From NCBI RefSeq assembly GCF_002259415.1, contig NZ_NPFY01000009.1, forward strand, positions 1 through 64,000: DNA of 64,000 nt, in the 5' to 3' direction. Position 1 is the stretch's first letter. Every line of letters begins with the position of its first letter. The position numbers were made by a program, and so were the translations under genes. Below the pieces are notes generated by a model that searched no databases, was not told where the DNA came from, and saw only the letters and a program-made list of their open reading frames with translations. This stretch comes from Rhodococcus sp. 14-2470-1b. Its GTDB lineage: Bacteria; Actinomycetota; Actinomycetes; Mycobacteriales; Mycobacteriaceae. Below are positions 28,863 to 37,701 of the stretch, one piece after another.

Positions 28863-29794
28863 CGGTCATCGACAGTGATCGGGACGCGGACAACAGCGAT
28901 CTGTGGAGAACCGAGCTGAGCTCTGCCTTCGCAGGCCTGCTACCGGAGGGCGTCGACGACCGTCCCACGAGAGGCACGATCGTCGCAGCCTCACTCGGTG
29001 CCGTACGCACATTTCGCGTTTCGGGTTCACCCCAGATCGTTCGACGTACCCGTGGCGCAGTGAGACGCGAACCGACAGACACACTGAAGGTATGCGTTCA
29101 GTTACGCGGTCGAGCGGTCGTGCACCAGGGTGAGAACGAGCTGCAGATCAACCCTGGGCAACTCGCCGTGTACGACACGGGCTCCGCGTACGATCTGCTG
29201 TTGGAGGGCGACTGGGAATGCGCCGTCATGGCGTTCCCACCGAGCTCGTTGCATCTGCCGCGCCGTTGGATCGACGATGTAATGCACCACGTGCACGATG
29301 CATCGTCCGGTGCCGGAACGGTATTGGCCTCGTTCATCCACGCGTCCCTGACGACCGGTGAATCGGATCGAACGGGTTCCCGCCTGCGTTTCGCGGACGC
29401 CGGCATGCAGCTTCTGTGCAGCGCGCTCACCGAGACTCCCCCAGCGCCCTCGAAGGACAATGCCGCCGAGGCCCTCCGTCTGACGGTCCTCGATTACGTA
29501 CGGAGGAATCTTCACGACATGGAGCTGTCGCACAACACGGTTGCCGCTGCGCACGGTTTGTCCACCCGCACGCTCGACCGACTTTTCGAACACGAGCAGA
29601 CAACCGTCGCTGCCAGCATCCGCGACTGGCGCTTGGAAGGCGCCCGACGCGAACTACTCGACGTCCGCGCGCGACGGGTCACCATCGGCGCAATCGCCGC
29701 GCGCTGGTGCTTCGCAGACGCTGCGCACTTCTCGCGGTTGTACAAGCGCCACTTCGGATCGTCTCCCTCCTCGGACCGAGACGAATTCGAGTAG
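28859..29794 (+). CDS. AraC family transcriptional regulator
   Basis: The 311-residue protein has an N-terminal AraC-binding-like cupin domain (VCVQLRGRAVVHQGENELQ, PGQLAVYDTGSAYDL) as in FeaR/AraC-binding-like members, and a C-terminal double helix-turn-helix (VAAAHGLSTRTLDRLFEHE and IGAIAARWCFADAAHFSRLYKRHFG). It overlaps the LysR gene as ATGA. Downstream lie an aldehyde dehydrogenase and an alcohol dehydrogenase whose promoters share a 22-bp-period direct repeat, the usual AraC site form. It is therefore the likely activator of those two genes. Confidence 0.88.
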   Translation: MTVIDSDRDADNSDLWRTELSSAFAGLLPEGVDDRPTRGTIVAASLGAVRTFRVSGSPQIVRRTRGAVRREPTDTLKVCVQLRGRAVVHQGENELQINPGQLAVYDTGSAYDLLLEGDWECAVMAFPPSSLHLPRRWIDDVMHHVHDASSGAGTVLASFIHASLTTGESDRTGSRLRFADAGMQLLCSALTETPPAPSKDNAAEALRLTVLDYVRRNLHDMELSHNTVAAAHGLSTRTLDRLFEHEQTTVAASIRDWRLEGARRELLDVRARRVTIGAIAARWCFADAAHFSRLYKRHFGSSPSSDRDEFE

Positions 29795-29805
29795 CGGTCG
29801 CAGGG

Positions 29806-29871
29806 ATGGCGGAAACTGCTAGAGGCTATGACGGAAAAGGTCAATTCGGGGTCGTGCATCGCGCGCATAGT
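29806..29871 (+). promoter_or_regulatory. AraC-type operator and promoter of the aldehyde dehydrogenase gene
   Basis: ATGGCGGAAA (29806-29815) is repeated as ATGACGGAAA (29828-29837), a 22-bp period. TCAATT follows at 29841-29846, and GCATAGT (29865-29871) fits a -10 element, 54 bp before the start codon. The spacing from TGACGGAAA to GCATAGT is 36 bp, identical to the site at 31478-31543. The proximal repeat overlaps the expected -35 area, as in class II AraC activation. Confidence 0.6.
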
Positions 29872-29924
29872 TGCTGCACTCGCACGCAGCACATAGCGAT
29901 TCGCCGAAAGGACTTCAGGGGAGT

Positions 29925-31388
29925 ATGAGTGAAACATTGGCCGGTACCGACTGGCACGGCAAGATCTACAGCGGCGGTTGGATCGACGGCCGTGGCGGCA
30001 TCAGTCCCACCATCGAACCCGCCACCGGTGCCACACTCGGTCAGATCGGTCTGGCCGACGCGCAGGATGTCGCCGACGCGGTCGAGCGCGCGCAGGCCGC
30101 CCAGCCGGCGTGGGCAGCCCTTCCCGGTCACGAGCGCGCCGCGCGCATTCGCGATATTGCGAAGTTGCTCGAACAGAACGCTTCCGAATTCGAAGAGTGG
30201 TTGATCCGCGAGGGCGGATCCGTGCCAGGCAAAGCAGCCTTCGAGGTCGGCTTGGTTCTCGGTGAATTGTGGGAAGCTGCAGCACTTCCGACCCAGCCGT
30301 ACGGTCACCTCCTGCCGACCAGCGAAACCGGCCGCGACAGCTTCTCTCGCCGCGTTCCAGTGGGCGTGGTGGGCGTCATAAGCCCGTGGAACTTCCCGCA
30401 GATCCTGTCGATCCGTGCGGTTGCCCCTGCGCTCGCGCTCGGGAACGCCGTCGTCCTCAAGCCCGACGTGCAGACCTCCGTTTCGGGCGGCGTCCTGTTT
30501 GCACGGCTGTTCGAGGAGGCCGGTCTCCCGGAAGGCCTGTTCCACGTCCTGCCGGGTGATGCCGAGCCTGGTGCCGCCGTCGCCGAACATCCAGGAATCG
30601 GAGCCGTCTCGTTCACCGGTTCGACGGCGGTCGGACGCAAGGTAGGCGAGACTGCAGGTCGCACGCTCAAACGAGTATCCCTGGAACTCGGCGGAAACAA
30701 CGCCATTCTCATTCTCGACGACGCAGACCTCGATGTTGCTAGTTCGGCCGGCGCCTGGGGTGCATTCCTCCATCAAGGGCAGGTCTGTATGACCGCAGGC
30801 AGACACATCGTGCTCGAATCCGTTGCGGACCAGTACATCGGGAAACTCGCGGCGCGGGCCAGGAATCTGCCTGTGGGAGATCCGTTCACCGAGCAGGTTG
30901 CACTCGGTCCGCTGATCAACGAGTCGCAGTTGAAGAACGTCGATCGGATCGTGTCGAAGACCATCGCGGACGGAGCCGAGCTTCGCGCAGGCGGCACATA
31001 TCAGGGCCTCTTCTATCAACCCACCGTGCTGGCTGGAGTGACCACCGACATGGCAGCATTCCGCGAGGAAATTTTCGGACCTGTTGCCCCCGTCGTCGTC
31101 GTGAAGGACGAGAACGAGGCAGTCGCCGTCGCGAACGATACCGAATACGGTCTGGTGGCAGCCATTCAGACCGGATCCGTGCAGCGAGGACGAAATCTCG
31201 CAGATCGATTGCAGACCGGCATCATTCACATCAACGATCAAACGCTGAACAACGATGCGTACGCACCGTTCGGCGGATTCGGCGCCTCTGGCAACGGAAC
31301 GCGCTTCGGCTCGCAGAGCAGCTGGGACGAGTTCACTCGATGGCAGTGGATCACCACACGCGAAGAAGGCCATCCGTTCCCCTTCTGA
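29925..31388 (+). CDS. Benzaldehyde dehydrogenase-type aldehyde dehydrogenase
   Basis: The 487-residue protein has complete aldehyde dehydrogenase active-site features: Asn156 in SPWNFP, Glu254 in SLELGG and Cys288 in HQGQVCMTAGR. The N-terminus and the PFGGFGASGNGTRFG end resemble XylC/vanillin-dehydrogenase-type enzymes that oxidise aromatic aldehydes. It lies downstream of the ben-linked LysR/AraC regulators and before an alcohol dehydrogenase with the same operator, so benzaldehyde to benzoate is the likely reaction. ATG 29925 follows GGGGAG closely. Aliphatic aldehydes remain possible. Confidence 0.84.
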   Translation: MSETLAGTDWHGKIYSGGWIDGRGGISPTIEPATGATLGQIGLADAQDVADAVERAQAAQPAWAALPGHERAARIRDIAKLLEQNASEFEEWLIREGGSVPGKAAFEVGLVLGELWEAAALPTQPYGHLLPTSETGRDSFSRRVPVGVVGVISPWNFPQILSIRAVAPALALGNAVVLKPDVQTSVSGGVLFARLFEEAGLPEGLFHVLPGDAEPGAAVAEHPGIGAVSFTGSTAVGRKVGETAGRTLKRVSLELGGNNAILILDDADLDVASSAGAWGAFLHQGQVCMTAGRHIVLESVADQYIGKLAARARNLPVGDPFTEQVALGPLINESQLKNVDRIVSKTIADGAELRAGGTYQGLFYQPTVLAGVTTDMAAFREEIFGPVAPVVVVKDENEAVAVANDTEYGLVAAIQTGSVQRGRNLADRLQTGIIHINDQTLNNDAYAPFGGFGASGNGTRFGSQSSWDEFTRWQWITTREEGHPFPF

Positions 31389-31416
31389 CACCGCGCTGAT
31401 CCGCCCCGCACCGCAT

Positions 31417-31444
31417 TCAGGCCCCTCCATCCGGCGGGGCCTGA
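31417..31444. terminator. Hairpin terminator after the aldehyde dehydrogenase
   Basis: TCAGGCCCC (31417-31425) pairs with GGGGCCTGA (31436-31444) around a 10-nt loop. It lies 29 bp after the stop codon and separates the aldehyde dehydrogenase transcript from the alcohol dehydrogenase promoter. Confidence 0.65.
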
Positions 31445-31477
31445 GTGCGTCGGTGTGCACAGCCACTTCGATTGCGG

Positions 31478-31543
31478 CTGACGCATTTCAACTACGGTTG
31501 TGACGGAAATAATCAATTTTCGTCCTCATGTGGGCTGCATAGT
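31478..31543 (+). promoter_or_regulatory. AraC-type operator and promoter of the alcohol dehydrogenase gene
   Basis: GTGACGGAAA (31500-31509) has a weaker copy, CTGACGCATT, 22 bp upstream (31478-31487). TCAATT follows at 31513-31518 and GCATAGT at 31537-31543. The layout and spacings equal those at 29806-29871, so one AraC-type activator probably controls both genes. The leader to the start codon is about 135 bp. Confidence 0.6.
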
Positions 31544-31679
31544 GAACGAAGAACGCAAGTGTGGCACCGATCACATGCGCAGAACCTGCCGATCGCGGCC
31601 ATCGACGGCCGACGGAACTTCATCTGCGCCCGAACAGGTTCTCGTGGAGGCGTTCTCAACACACACGTGAGGAATTCGA

Positions 31680-32789
31680 ATGAAAACACAAGCGGCGATT
31701 CTCTGGGAACGCGGCGCCGAATGGAGTGTCGAGGAGATCGACCTCGATCCGCCGAAGGCGGGTGAGGTTCTCGTCGAACTCGGCGGCAGCGGATTGTGCC
31801 ACTCCGACGAACACGTCGTCACCGGCGACCTGCCCTGGCCGCTCCCGATGATCGGCGGCCACGAGGGTGCAGGAACAGTTCTCGAAGTCGGACCGGGAGT
31901 CACGAATGTGGCCGCGGGCGATCAGGTGATCTTCGGATTCATTCCAGCCTGCGGGCGATGTTCAGCGTGTTCTGCTGGAATGCAGAACCTGTGTGAGTAC
32001 GGCCAGTACCTGGGTGACGGCACTCAGATCTCCGATCACACTGCACGACACCATGCGCGGGGGCAGGATCTCGGATTGATGTGCCTGCTGGGCACTTTCG
32101 CTCAGCACACTGTTGTCAGCGAGGCGAACTGCATCAAGATCGAACCAGGGATCGGACTCGACAAAGCGTGTTTGCTCGGATGCGGCGTCGTCACCGGGTG
32201 GGGTTCGATGGTGTTGGCTGGAAACGCCCGAGCGGGCGACACAGTCGTAGTAGTCGGCACCGGTGGAATCGGCATAAATGCTGTGCAGGGCGGAGCGCTC
32301 GTCGGCGCACAGCACGTCGTCGCCGTCGATCCTGCGGATTTCAAGCGGGAGAAGTCCCTCGAGCTCGGAGCTACGCACGCGGTGTCGACCAGCGAGGAGG
32401 CTCAGGAACTCGTCATGGAACTGACCTGGGGAAAGGGTGCCAATGTGGTCGTCAACACGATGGGTGTCGGCGAAGGAGACCAGATCGCGAAGTCGTTGGC
32501 GATGACGGCAAAGCGCGGAAGTGTCGTCGTGACCAACCTCCACCGCGCGACCGAGGAATCGGTGTCGATGAGTGCACTCGACTTGGTCCTCATGGAAAAG
32601 CGCGTGATCGGATCTCTGTTCGGGACCGCGAACCCCCGCTACCACATCCCTAAGCTGCTCTCCCTGTACGCAAGCGGGCACCTCAAGCTCGACGAACTCG
32701 CAACCCGGACATACAAGCTCGACGACGTCAACACCGGGTACACCGACATGAGAGAGGGCCGAAACCTACGCGGCGTCATCACGTTCTGA
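31680..32789 (+). CDS. NDMA-dependent-type zinc alcohol dehydrogenase
   Basis: The 369-residue MDR protein has catalytic zinc ligands Cys40 (GLCHSD) and His61 with Glu62 (GGHEGAG), structural zinc ligands Cys91, Cys94, Cys97 and Cys105, and the Rossmann motif VVGTGGIGINAVQGG. The sequence fits the actinobacterial NDMA-dependent family that keeps NAD(P) tightly bound and passes electrons to mycofactocin-type or other carriers. Sharing an operator with the aldehyde dehydrogenase, it probably oxidises benzyl alcohol or similar to the aldehyde. GAGGA precedes ATG 31680. Mycofactocin biosynthesis genes are not in the window. Confidence 0.86.
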   Translation: MKTQAAILWERGAEWSVEEIDLDPPKAGEVLVELGGSGLCHSDEHVVTGDLPWPLPMIGGHEGAGTVLEVGPGVTNVAAGDQVIFGFIPACGRCSACSAGMQNLCEYGQYLGDGTQISDHTARHHARGQDLGLMCLLGTFAQHTVVSEANCIKIEPGIGLDKACLLGCGVVTGWGSMVLAGNARAGDTVVVVGTGGIGINAVQGGALVGAQHVVAVDPADFKREKSLELGATHAVSTSEEAQELVMELTWGKGANVVVNTMGVGEGDQIAKSLAMTAKRGSVVVTNLHRATEESVSMSALDLVLMEKRVIGSLFGTANPRYHIPKLLSLYASGHLKLDELATRTYKLDDVNTGYTDMREGRNLRGVITF

Positions 32790-32805
32790 CGTGACGCGAT
32801 GATCC

Positions 32806-32842
32806 CCGCTCGATGCGGCTGCGATGCAGCCGCATCGAGCGG
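32806..32842. terminator. Perfect 17-bp hairpin, bidirectional terminator
   Basis: A 17-bp arm starting CCGCTCGATG (32806-32822) pairs perfectly with 32826-32842 around a 3-nt GAT loop. It lies between the convergent alcohol dehydrogenase and DUF5313 genes. It is the most stable hairpin I found in the window. Confidence 0.75.
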
Positions 32843-32856
32843 TCACCACATCTGCC

Positions 32857-33396
32857 TCAGTTGGTCGAGTCTCCCGATGCCCTGCGCTGCGGACGCTGAC
32901 GGTCCATCTCACGGCCGGCAATTGGCGTCGCACCGGAAATCGGCGAACTGAACGTTCGCGACGGCCCGTGAAGTTTCTCGTACGTCGCGCGCTCCTTCGA
33001 CAGTCGCTCCTGCGCACGATCGCTCTTGAGGTCCGCCGGTAGACCGTGTAGTTCGAGCCGTCGCGCTCTGTTCAGGTCCATGAAGGCCAGCGTGTAGAAC
33101 AACGCGAGCAACACACTCAGCAGAACCATCGACGCACGAAGCCAAAGCGCACCGGGAAACAGGAGCAGGAACGCAAGGAATATCGGTGTGAAAGGAAGCA
33201 GGCCTCTGATCAAGTGCCGTGGAACCGCGCCTGGACCGACAAGGTCGTGTCGAACCCACTCCCGCATCGAAATGGGTAACGGTCGACCGAAGACTGCGTA
33301 CATGAACCATTGAGCGGGGTTCGGCCGCCCGCTCCCCGTGGTGATGTCGGTGTTGCGTGCATCCTGTCGCGGACGCCGTGGTCGATGTCCATTCAC
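32857..33396 (-). CDS. DUF5313 family membrane protein
   Basis: The 179-residue protein begins with GTG 33396-33394, overlapping the MarR gene stop as GTGA. It has an N-terminal RPNPAQWFMYAVFGRPLP motif, RHLIRGLLPFTPIFLAFLLLFPGALW and a second hydrophobic segment, so probably two membrane helices, then a basic cytoplasmic tail. This pattern is typical of a small actinobacterial family of unknown function. Coupling to an OhrR-like regulator hints at a stress or membrane role, but nothing direct is visible. Confidence 0.75.
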   Translation of the reverse strand: MNGHRPRRPRQDARNTDITTGSGRPNPAQWFMYAVFGRPLPISMREWVRHDLVGPGAVPRHLIRGLLPFTPIFLAFLLLFPGALWLRASMVLLSVLLALFYTLAFMDLNRARRLELHGLPADLKSDRAQERLSKERATYEKLHGPSRTFSSPISGATPIAGREMDRQRPQRRASGDSTN

Positions 33397-33857
33397 GGCT
33401 TCAACGCCCCTGCGGACACAGCCGACGCGTTGATTCGCGCAAGGGCTACACGGAGATGCTCCAACTCGGCAAGATCCACGCCCAGTCGCTCGACTACGGC
33501 TCCGGGTATTGCTTCCGCCCGAGACCGCAGTGCCGCGCCCTCGTCACTGAGGTGGACCTCGAGAACCCGCTCGTCGGTCGCGCTTCTGGAACGGATCAGC
33601 ATCCCAGTTGCCTCCAGCCGCTTGAGCAGCGGGGACAACGTCGGCGAATCGAGTTGCAGAGCCTCCGCTATCCCTTTGACCGTTCGCGGAGACTGTTCCC
33701 ACAGTGCAAGCATCACCAGATACTGCGGGTGCGTCAGACCCATCGGTTCGAGAAGCGGGCGATACACGGAGAGGACGGCACGGTTCGTGACCGCAAGAGC
33801 GAAACAAACCTGGCGATCGAGCGCGAGTGGATCCACGACCTCGGTTTCGGTTGGCAT
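33393..33857 (-). CDS. MarR family regulator, OhrR-like
   Basis: The protein is 154 residues from ATG 33857; a longer frame from 33896 would place the operator dyad directly at the start. The sequence follows OhrR closely: DRQVCFALAVTNRAVLSVYRPLLEPMGLTHPQYLVMLALWE region, with Cys18 at the position of the peroxide-sensing cysteine, and LDSPTLSPLLKRLE as recognition helix. OhrR represses organic hydroperoxide resistance genes and is released by oxidation. No ohr gene is adjacent; the coupled gene is a DUF5313 membrane protein. It may be an autoregulated redox sensor. Confidence 0.85.
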   Translation of the reverse strand: MPTETEVVDPLALDRQVCFALAVTNRAVLSVYRPLLEPMGLTHPQYLVMLALWEQSPRTVKGIAEALQLDSPTLSPLLKRLEATGMLIRSRSATDERVLEVHLSDEGAALRSRAEAIPGAVVERLGVDLAELEHLRVALARINASAVSAGALKP

Positions 33858-33901
33858 AGGCCCACCGTACGCGATATCAACACGTGCACGAACCATTAGT
33901 G

Positions 33902-33916
33902 CCCTAATTATTAGGG
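33902..33916. promoter_or_regulatory. Palindromic operator of the OhrR-like gene
   Basis: CCCTAAT (33902-33908) and ATTAGGG (33910-33916) surround one T, a perfect AT-rich 7+1+7 palindrome 44 bp upstream of the OhrR-like start. This is the size and place expected of a MarR/OhrR operator and suggests autoregulation. Confidence 0.55.
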
Positions 33917-33960
33917 TGAATCACGACACGACCTCGCCCGACGTTCGATCCACAGAAGGA

Positions 33961-34419
33961 TCAGAAGAGCACGCGAGATATCGCCTCTGCCACCAACGCG
34001 GGCTTCGGTGCGTCCTCGATCTCGAGTGTCTGTGAAACAGAGACTTGAAGAGCGCCGCCCTTCACCTCTTCGACCGAAGTGAACACCGAACGAAGACGAA
34101 CGCGCGCGCCGACACGAACAGGATTGACGAATCGCACCTTGTTGGATCCGTAATTGACCACGAGCTTGGCACCGTCGACCGCGTAGATCTGCGCAGCAAG
34201 GGCCGGCAGCAGCGCCAGCGACAGATATCCGTGCGCAATCGGTCCGCCGAAAGGACTTTCCCGAGTCGCACGATCGACGTCCACGTGTATCCACTGATGA
34301 TCACCGGTCGCCGCCGCGAAGTGATCGACCATCTCCTGGGTGATGAGCGTCCATTCGCTCGTGCCCAGTTCCTCCCCGACGGCGGCGTCGAGATCCGCGG
34401 GTGTTGTGAAGGTACGCAT
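33961..34419 (-). CDS. MaoC-like (R)-specific enoyl-CoA hydratase
   Basis: The 152-residue hot-dog protein carries the hydratase-2 motif with catalytic Asp and His in ATGDHQWIHVDVDRA, followed by FGGPIAHGYLSLALLP. It hydrates trans-2-enoyl-CoA to 3-hydroxyacyl-CoA. It is the last gene of the beta-oxidation operon, 19 bp after the thiolase. With the acyl-CoA dehydrogenase, SDR and thiolase of the same operon it completes one beta-oxidation turn. A weak GAAAGG precedes ATG 34419. Confidence 0.88.
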   Translation of the reverse strand: MRTFTTPADLDAAVGEELGTSEWTLITQEMVDHFAAATGDHQWIHVDVDRATRESPFGGPIAHGYLSLALLPALAAQIYAVDGAKLVVNYGSNKVRFVNPVRVGARVRLRSVFTSVEEVKGGALQVSVSQTLEIEDAPKPALVAEAISRVLF

Positions 34420-34438
34420 TGTCGGATTCGCCTTTCCG

Positions 34439-35653
34439 CTACAGATCGATGTTCTCGAACACGGCAGCGAGACCTTGTCCGCCGCCGATGCACATTGTTT
34501 CCAGGCCATACCGACCACCGCGCCGCCGCATCTCGCGCAACAGGGTCGCGAGGATCCGCCCACCTGTGGCACCGACCGGGTGTCCGAGCGATATTCCGGA
34601 ACCGTTCGGGTTGAGTCGATTGTCGTCCGGCTCGATCCCCCACGTACGTAACACGGCAAGCGTCTGCGCCGCGAACGCCTCGTTGAGCTCGATCACGTCC
34701 ATGTCGGCCATCGTCAATCCTGCACGGCCGAGCGCTTTCTCGGAGGCCGGTACCGGCCCGATACCCATGGTTCGAGGCGGCACACCGGCCAGCCCCCAGC
34801 TGACGAGACGAGCGACCGGCCGTAATCCGAGCGCTGTCGCTCGCTCCGGCGTGGTCACGATCGCGAGGGCTGCACCGTCGTTCTGGCCACTTGCATTGCC
34901 TGCGGTGACGGTTGAGGCCGGATCGATCTTCGACCGAATCGGGCGAAGCGTGGCAAGAGATTCGACCGACGTATCGGCACGTGGGTGTTCGTCGGTATCG
35001 ACCACCACCGGTTCACCGCGGCGCTGCGCAACCGGCACGGCCACGATCTCCTCCGCGAACACGCCGTTCCTTTGGGCTGCGACCGCACGTTGATGTGATT
35101 GGACCGCAAGTGCGTCCTGATCGTCGCGACTGATGTCGAATTCCTCGCGCAGGTTTTCGGCCGTCTCGATCATTCCCCCGGGAACCGGGAAGTTGTTCCC
35201 GCCTGCGGTCACTCGGGCCCTCGCGAGCCGATCGCTCAACGCCACCGACTCGGCTTTCACTCCCCACCTCATACCGGTGGCGTAGAACTCGGCCTGGCTC
35301 ATACTCTCGACACCTCCGGCCAACACCAGATCGCTGCCACCCGACTGCACTTGCATGCACGCCTGAAGGACTGCCTGAAGTCCTGACCCGCACCGACGGT
35401 CCACCTGCTGGCCGGGAACTTCGATTCCGAGCCCTGCATCCAGCGCGGCGACTCGACCGATCGCAGGCGATTCTCCGTTCGGGGACGCCTGTCCGAGAAT
35501 GACGTCGTCGACGACGACGCCGTCGATTCCGGTACGGGCACACAGTTCCGCGATGACGATGGAGGCTAGTTCCTGTGGTGATACGTCGCGAAACACGCCC
35601 CCGAAACGCCCTACCGGCGTGCGTAGCGGTTCACAGATGACAGCGTCTGGCAT
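34439..35653 (-). CDS. Acetyl-CoA C-acyltransferase (thiolase)
   Basis: The 404-residue protein is a degradative-type thiolase: nucleophile Cys88 in VDRRCGSGLQA, the ELNEAFAAQ helix, catalytic His in GHPVGATGGR and acid/base Cys in CIGGGQG near the end. It cleaves a 3-oxoacyl-CoA with CoA. Within the operon the substrate is the 3-oxoacyl-CoA made by the SDR. If the operon handles adipyl-CoA, this would be a 3-oxoadipyl-CoA thiolase and could also serve the benzoate branch; that link is inference. Confidence 0.9.
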   Translation of the reverse strand: MPDAVICEPLRTPVGRFGGVFRDVSPQELASIVIAELCARTGIDGVVVDDVILGQASPNGESPAIGRVAALDAGLGIEVPGQQVDRRCGSGLQAVLQACMQVQSGGSDLVLAGGVESMSQAEFYATGMRWGVKAESVALSDRLARARVTAGGNNFPVPGGMIETAENLREEFDISRDDQDALAVQSHQRAVAAQRNGVFAEEIVAVPVAQRRGEPVVVDTDEHPRADTSVESLATLRPIRSKIDPASTVTAGNASGQNDGAALAIVTTPERATALGLRPVARLVSWGLAGVPPRTMGIGPVPASEKALGRAGLTMADMDVIELNEAFAAQTLAVLRTWGIEPDDNRLNPNGSGISLGHPVGATGGRILATLLREMRRRGGRYGLETMCIGGGQGLAAVFENIDL

Positions 35654-35716
35654 GGGTTTCCTTATCAGTGCTTGGACCGGGCGAGGCAGGATCGGATACC
35701 GAAGTTCCGTGCACTG

Positions 35717-36445
35717 CTACATGTAGCGTCCGCCGGTGACCTCGGAGACCGTCCCGGTCATGTACGACGACAGGTCGGACGCGTAGAAGAGGGCAACAGA
35801 CGCAACCTCGCGTGGATCTCCTGCGCGCTGCATCGGAATTTCCGTCATCTTCTGATCCCACGCCTTCTGCGGCATCGCTTCGGTCATTGCAGTCTTGATC
35901 AAACCGGGTTGAACGACGTTGACCCGAACACCCAGGTGCGCCACCTCTTTAGCCGCAGCTTTCGAGAGGCCGACGATGCCGGCTTTCGCCGCCGAGTAGT
36001 TGCTCTGACCGATGAAACCCACCTTCGCCGAGATCGAGGACAGGTTGATGATCGACCCTCCACCGCTCTCACGCATGACACCCGCCGCGATTCGCGTACC
36101 GTTCCAGCATCCCTTGAGATGCACGTCGATGACCTGATCGAACTGATCTTCGGTCATCTTCCGCATGGTTGCGTCACGAGTGATGCCTGCGTTGTTGACC
36201 ATGATGTCGATCGACCCGAAGGCAGACACGGCAGTATCGACCAACGCCTGCACGTCCTCGGCCGAGGTCACATTGCAGCGAACGCCGACCGCGTCTGTAG
36301 GCAGAGCGTCAGCAGCCTCCTTGGCCTTCGCTTCGTCGAGGTCACCGATGACGATCTTGGCGCCGTTCTCGGCAAACAATGTCGCGATCGCCAGCCCGAT
36401 ACCCTGGGCTCCGCCCGTGATGACCGCTGTACGTCCTGAAATCAT
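35717..36445 (-). CDS. SDR family 3-hydroxyacyl-CoA dehydrogenase / FabG-like reductase
   Basis: The 242-residue classical SDR has TGGAQGIG (cofactor), [11 protein letters not shown], the catalytic Ser/Tyr/Lys set in [22 protein letters not shown] and the C-terminal [20 protein letters not shown]. FabG-like members act on 3-oxoacyl-ACP or on 3-hydroxyacyl-CoA. Between a CoA transferase and a thiolase, oxidation of a 3-hydroxyacyl-CoA is most likely. The MaoC hydratase of the operon would give the (R)-isomer that FabG-type enzymes prefer. Confidence 0.88.
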   Translation of the reverse strand: MISGRTAVITGGAQGIGLAIATLFAENGAKIVIGDLDEAKAKEAADALPTDAVGVRCNVTSAEDVQALVDTAVSAFGSIDIMVNNAGITRDATMRKMTEDQFDQVIDVHLKGCWNGTRIAAGVMRESGGGSIINLSSISAKVGFIGQSNYSAAKAGIVGLSKAAAKEVAHLGVRVNVVQPGLIKTAMTEAMPQKAWDQKMTEIPMQRAGDPREVASVALFYASDLSSYMTGTVSEVTGGRYM

Positions 36446-36480
36446 GAGAAGTCCTTTTTCCGTAGCTGGGTGAACAAGCG

Positions 36481-37701
36481 TCAGCGCGTGGGCGCCGCGT
36501 CCAATGCGGAGCTGTCGAACGCTGAGCTCTGTGCTGCGACCCCGTCACGCAGCAGAGCATCGGGATCCTGCCCGGCTTCGATCAGCAACGTGCGAGTGTG
36601 CTGTCCGAGCGCAGGAACATCACCCATCGGAGCTTCGAAATCTTCGAAGGTGCTCGGAGGCAGGAGAGCTCGCGCCGTGGCGTGTTCGGTGTTCACGGTG
36701 CGCCACCGATCTCGCTCGACGAGTTGAGGGTGATCGACAACCTGCGCCATCTGTTTGACCTGCGCTGCCGGTATCCCGGCTGCGGCCAGCTTTGCGTCGA
36801 GGGCTTCGGTGGTGAACGTCGCCGTTCGTTCGGCGACGACGGAGTCGCACTCGCCTCGGTTTCGGACGCGCAGAACATTGGTGGCGAAGCGCGGATCGTC
36901 GGCCATTTCCGGGATATCGAGGACGCTGTTCACCAACGTCTGCCATCCACGGTCGTTCTGCACACCGATCAAGATTTGTCCGTCGCGCGTCGGATACCTG
37001 TCGTACGGTGCGATGGATATGTGGCTCACACCCATGCGGGGCGGCTGCACTCCGGTGTACATCTGGGTGTACATCGCGTGCCCCAGCCACTCGACAGTCG
37101 AGTCGAGCATCGACACGTCGATAGTGGCGCCCTCTCCTGTTCTACCGCGACGCAGAAGGGCGGCCAGAACCGATTGTGCGCAGTACATCCCGGTCGCGAT
37201 ATCAGCCGTGGGGATACCGGTTTTCGCAGGTTCGTCGGGGGTGCCGGTGATGGAGATCAGACCGGATTCGGCCTGAATCAACATGTCGTAGGACTTGCGG
37301 TCACGCATCGGCCCGCCGTTGCCGAAGCCGGACATGTTCACGACGACCAACTCAGGCCGAGCTGCCCGCAGCTCATCGGCGCCGAAACCGAGTCGTGCTG
37401 CGGCACCCGGAGCAAGATTCTGAATGAACACGTCTGCGGTGCCGATCAGTTCGTGCACCACCGCACGTCCCTGCGGAGACTTGAGATCGATTGCGAGAGA
37501 TTCCTTGCCGCGGTTGAGCCAGACGAAATGAGCGGCCGTCCCGTGGACCGCATGGTCGTAGCCCCGTGCCAGATCCCCTCCGTCGGTGCGCTCGATCTTG
37601 ATCACCCGCGCGCCGAGGTCGGCAAGGTTTCTCGTCGCAAGTGGTGCGGCGACGGCCTGTTCGATCGCTACGACAGTGAAACCTTCGAGTGGTGCGTTCA
37701 T
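36481..37701 (-). CDS. CaiB/BaiF (family III) CoA transferase
   Basis: The 406-residue protein shows the family III pattern: [34 protein letters not shown], the catalytic Asp in [13 protein letters not shown], and [12 protein letters not shown]. Such enzymes move CoA from one acid to another, for example succinyl-CoA to a dicarboxylate or branched acid. Here it probably activates the operon's starting acid. ATG 37701 overlaps the acyl-CoA dehydrogenase stop as ATGA. Donor and acceptor are unknown. Confidence 0.88.
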   Translation of the reverse strand: MNAPLEGFTVVAIEQAVAAPLATRNLADLGARVIKIERTDGGDLARGYDHAVHGTAAHFVWLNRGKESLAIDLKSPQGRAVVHELIGTADVFIQNLAPGAAARLGFGADELRAARPELVVVNMSGFGNGGPMRDRKSYDMLIQAESGLISITGTPDEPAKTGIPTADIATGMYCAQSVLAALLRRGRTGEGATIDVSMLDSTVEWLGHAMYTQMYTGVQPPRMGVSHISIAPYDRYPTRDGQILIGVQNDRGWQTLVNSVLDIPEMADDPRFATNVLRVRNRGECDSVVAERTATFTTEALDAKLAAAGIPAAQVKQMAQVVDHPQLVERDRWRTVNTEHATARALLPPSTFEDFEAPMGDVPALGQHTRTLLIEAGQDPDALLRDGVAAQSSAFDSSALDAAPTR

